Shown in pieces: positions 5,435 through 6,044 of a stretch of DNA of 6,044 bases. The notes below the pieces were generated by a model that was given only the letters and a program-made list of their open reading frames with translations, had not been told where the DNA came from and did no database searches. How positions within the stretch are numbered: position 1 is the stretch's first letter; each line of letters begins with the position of its first letter. The DNA is from JALZHR01 sp036388635. GTDB lineage: Bacteria; Acidobacteriota; Blastocatellia; Pyrinomonadales; Pyrinomonadaceae. The position numbers and the translations under genes are program-made. The stretch is taken from NCBI GenBank assembly GCA_036388635.1, contig DASVRL010000050.1, positions 1 to 6,044 of the forward strand, given 5' to 3'.

Positions 5435-6044
5435 TCTGACATTTGAGAAACCCGCCAAATCACGTCGGTGAAATATTTTTGCCGGTCGAAAAAGTGTTGC
5501 GCGACTTGAAAACCGCAGCCGTTCGCCAAATCTTCAATCATTTCCAGGCTGTATTTCTGCGAGATTTCCATAAAAATCGGCTCCCACGCTTTGAAATCAA
5601 ACGTTTGACCTAAGGCTTCGACCGAAACCGTCTGCTGCGCGCGGCTGATGAGAAACGAGCGCGCCGCGCCTTCGTTCGGGCGGTAAAGCGCGTAGTGCGA
5701 AAAATTTTCCAAATCGAAATTCGCGCCCAGTTCGCGGTTGATGCGGCGCAGGAGATTCAAATTAAATTCGGCGGTCACGCCCTGCGCGTCGTCGTAGGCG
5801 CGCACGATGACGCGCGGGTCTTTCTGCAAATCGAAGCCGATAAAAAGCAAATCGTTTTCATTCATCACCGCGCGCAGGCGGCAGAAAAAATCTTTCGCCT
5901 CGGCTTTGCCGAAATTGCCGATGTTCGAGCCTAAAAACAGAATGATTTTCGGGCGCGCGGATACGGTTTTTAAAGTTTCCAGAATGGAAAAATAATCGCC
6001 GTTTTGCGCGTTCATCGAAAGACGCGGAAACTCGACTTGAAATT
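5431..6044 (-). CDS. egtD: EgtD-like SAM-dependent histidine N-methyltransferase, C-terminal part
   Basis: EgtD trimethylates the alpha-amino group of L-histidine to hercynine, the first step of ergothioneine synthesis. The frame is open to the window edge, showing 203 residues; family length is about 320, so roughly 120 N-terminal residues are missing. The internal ATG at 6015 is not the start, because the coding pattern continues upstream (QVEFPRLS). Family signatures: ILFLGSNIGNF (SAM-site loop), LFIGFDLQKD, AYDDAQGVTAEFNLNLLRRINRELGANFD, FSHYALY, and FMEISQKYS carrying the conserved E.S pair that in EgtD contacts the histidine substrate. A segment usually read as IEMHL is here ARSFL, so the pocket differs at the position of a conserved Met. 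The family call is strong; histidine specificity is probable but not certain. The gene overlaps birA by four bases. An egtB partner, if present, would lie outside this window. Confidence 0.88.
   Translation of the reverse strand, partial: FQVEFPRLSMNAQNGDYFSILETLKTVSARPKIILFLGSNIGNFGKAEAKDFFCRLRAVMNENDLLFIGFDLQKDPRVIVRAYDDAQGVTAEFNLNLLRRINRELGANFDLENFSHYALYRPNEGAARSFLISRAQQTVSVEALGQTFDFKAWEPIFMEISQKYSLEMIEDLANGCGFQVAQHFFDRQKYFTDVIWRVSQMSE

Overview
The window reads as a bacterial chromosome segment of roughly balanced GC with two convergent blocks. The plus-strand block (1-1804) holds the 3' part of an APC-family amino-acid permease and a small secreted protein with FG-GAP/VCBS-like calcium-loop motifs. 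The minus-strand block (6044 to 1905) reads, in transcription order: an EgtD-like SAM methyltransferase (5' end outside the window), a monofunctional biotin-protein ligase (birA), an 85-residue repeat peptide, a RimK-like ATP-grasp ligase, a small acidic hypothetical protein and a type III pantothenate kinase (coaX). The taxon is not provable from this window. The mix of CoaX, HTH-less BirA, EgtD, FG-GAP-type secreted proteins and heptamer-repeat intergenic hairpins would fit Acidobacteriota (Blastocatellia-like), which is only a weak inference.

The most interesting part is 3287-4472. The 85-residue peptide carries five copies of TTxxxxEE at 11-12-residue spacing, and 19 bases downstream begins an ATP-grasp ligase. 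TTxxxxEE is the core motif of plesiocin-type graspetides (omega-ester RiPPs), in which an ATP-grasp enzyme joins Thr hydroxyls to Glu side chains. The precursor is unusual: only nine residues precede the first repeat, an in-frame stop lies just upstream of the start, and a 20-residue tail follows the last repeat. A classical N-terminal leader is therefore absent. A TTGACA-type promoter and a good Shine-Dalgarno sequence precede the precursor, so the cassette can be expressed independently of birA.

The cassette sits among housekeeping cofactor genes. egtD and birA overlap by an ATGA and are probably translationally coupled. birA and coaX, often neighbours in bacteria, are here separated by the graspetide pair and the acidic hypothetical gene. 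No dedicated transporter or protease is visible.

The intergenic DNA is rich in structure. Two long hairpins built of 7-base repeats (GCAAAAY and GGAAAAY families) flank coaX. A nested imperfect inverted repeat of about 114 bases lies between the ATP-grasp gene and the acidic hypothetical gene, next to a shorter terminator-like inverted repeat.
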